Source: an uncultured Trichococcus sp. | GTDB lineage: Bacteria; Bacillota; Bacilli; Lactobacillales; Aerococcaceae | DNA length: 64,000 nucleotides | Assembly: GCF_963663645.1 (NCBI RefSeq) | Contig: NZ_OY760503.1 | Coordinates: 2,547,501-2,611,500 of the forward strand | Reading direction: 5' to 3' | Shown here: positions 63,317-64,000 of the stretch, in pieces | Layout: every line of letters begins with the position of its first letter | How positions within the stretch are numbered: position 1 is the first letter of the stretch | Notes under the pieces: model-generated | What the model saw: only the letters and a program-made list of their open reading frames with translations | Databases searched by the model: none | What the model was told of the DNA's origin: nothing | Made by a program: the position numbers and the translations under genes

Positions 63317-64000
63317 GCGAGGAACGACTCAACTAAATCTTCGATTTTCTGCATCTCATACTCATTCTGAACCAGGTCAAACCAATGGGTCCCGCACATT
63401 CTGTTCCGGAACCAGGTCAATTGTCTTTTGGCATAACGCCTTGAATTTTGCTTCAGCAGTTCTGCGGCTTCCTCAAATGTGAGTTCCCCATTGAAGTACC
63501 CGAACCATTCTTTGTAGCCGATGCCTCTTGTCGCTTGTGTCTTGGCGGGCAATTGCCTGTCAAAGAGCGCTTTGGCTTCCTCAACCAAGCCAGCCGCAAC
63601 CATCAGATCAACGCGTCGGTTGATGCGGTCGTATAGGATGCTACGCTCGGTGTCAAGCCCGATCAGCAGTGCATCGTAATGAGGGTCTGCCTCCCGGTCG
63701 GCCTGATCCGAAAAGCGCTTTCCGCTGAAGTGGATCACTTCCAAAGCGCGGATGACCCTTCGGCTGTTGTTCGGGTGGATCTGTTCAGCCGCTTTGGGGT
63801 CCTTCTCCTGCAACTGGTTCCATAGCCGCATGGCGTCAGTCCGTTCCAGTTCAGCCTCCAGTTGTTTCCGGTAGTCAGGATCTTCGGCAGCCACCCCGCC
63901 GAACTGCATATCAAACAATAGTCCTTCTATATAAAGTCCTGAACCTCCGACCACAATCGGGAGCTTACCTTTTGCCAGGATCGATTCGATGGCCCGTCTC
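63313..64000 (-). CDS. miaA: tRNA dimethylallyltransferase, partial
   Basis: Adds dimethylallyl to A37 of tRNAs reading UNN codons. The gene runs off the right edge, so about 75-85 N-terminal residues including the P-loop are outside the window. Visible are LPIVVGGSGLYIEGLLFD, the NSRRVIRALEVI block, RGIGYKEW and the RQLTWFRNRM tRNA-contact motif. Reading continues without a stop from 64000. First gene (in view) of the miaA-hflX-lyase unit. Confidence 0.95.
   Translation of the reverse strand, partial: RRAIESILAKGKLPIVVGGSGLYIEGLLFDMQFGGVAAEDPDYRKQLEAELERTDAMRLWNQLQEKDPKAAEQIHPNNSRRVIRALEVIHFSGKRFSDQADREADPHYDALLIGLDTERSILYDRINRRVDLMVAAGLVEEAKALFDRQLPAKTQATRGIGYKEWFGYFNGELTFEEAAELLKQNSRRYAKRQLTWFRNRMCGTHWFDLVQNEYEMQKIEDLVESFLA

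Overview
The window is a dense, mostly minus-strand stretch of a low-to-mid G+C Gram-positive chromosome. Gene content points to Lactobacillales: a FabT-controlled fab/acc operon with the FMN enoyl reductase FabK, GpsB next to class B RNase P RNA, T-box control of glyQS and hisS-aspS, LexA with a Firmicutes SOS box, and DUF3013, YneF and PpsR proteins. Base composition looks mid-40s % G+C by eye (not computed), and with this gene order a Carnobacteriaceae member such as Trichococcus is a reasonable inference, not a proof.

Layout. 1-5.3 kb: rpsB-tsf and a large SWIM/SNF2 helicase. 5.4-11.5 kb: plsC, a heterodimeric ABC exporter pair, yneF, lexA with its SOS box, apt. 11.5-26.3 kb: recJ, a LapA-domain protein, RNase Z, an OatA-like acyltransferase, obg, T-box-glyQ-glyS, recO-era-dgkA-ybeY-phoH and rpsU. 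26.4-33.9 kb: a Fur-family regulator, ppsR, lemA with a TPM-domain partner, nfo, and T-box-hisS-aspS. 34-44 kb: an SH3b-amidase, dtd, a frameshifted rel (RSH) gene, deoC-rsmE-prmA-DUF3013, an unknown gene, gpsB-rnpB-rRNA methyltransferase. 44.1-47.3 kb: a small redox cluster in visible decay. 47.4-49.2 kb: an RNase H-like gene, a cold-shock gene and a TPR-like gene. 49.3-59.0 kb: the complete type II fatty-acid operon fabT-fabH-acpP-fabK-fabD-fabG-fabF-accB-fabZ-accC-accD-accA. 59.2-64 kb: two small unknowns, two identical tRNA-Arg(UCU) genes each with its own promoter, and a miaA-hflX-PLP lyase operon that leaves the window.

Most of the window is housekeeping: translation (EF-Ts, S2, S21, GlyRS, AspRS, HisRS, Dtd, tRNA/rRNA modification), membrane lipid synthesis, DNA repair, and stress signalling. 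I see no CRISPR array, prophage, IS element or secondary-metabolite locus, and I did not find a convincing new multi-gene system. The points most worth a second look are: (1) one-base lesions in rel and in a zinc alcohol dehydrogenase 7 kb apart; (2) a deletion scar at about 47.2 kb, where half an SDR gene is joined head-on to an orphan MerR-type promoter, ribosome binding site and start codon with no gene behind them; (3) an aldo/keto reductase that has lost about 75-85 residues in frame; (4) a terminator-like hairpin just upstream of the ABC exporter; (5) an unexplained hairpin/palindrome leader in front of obg.
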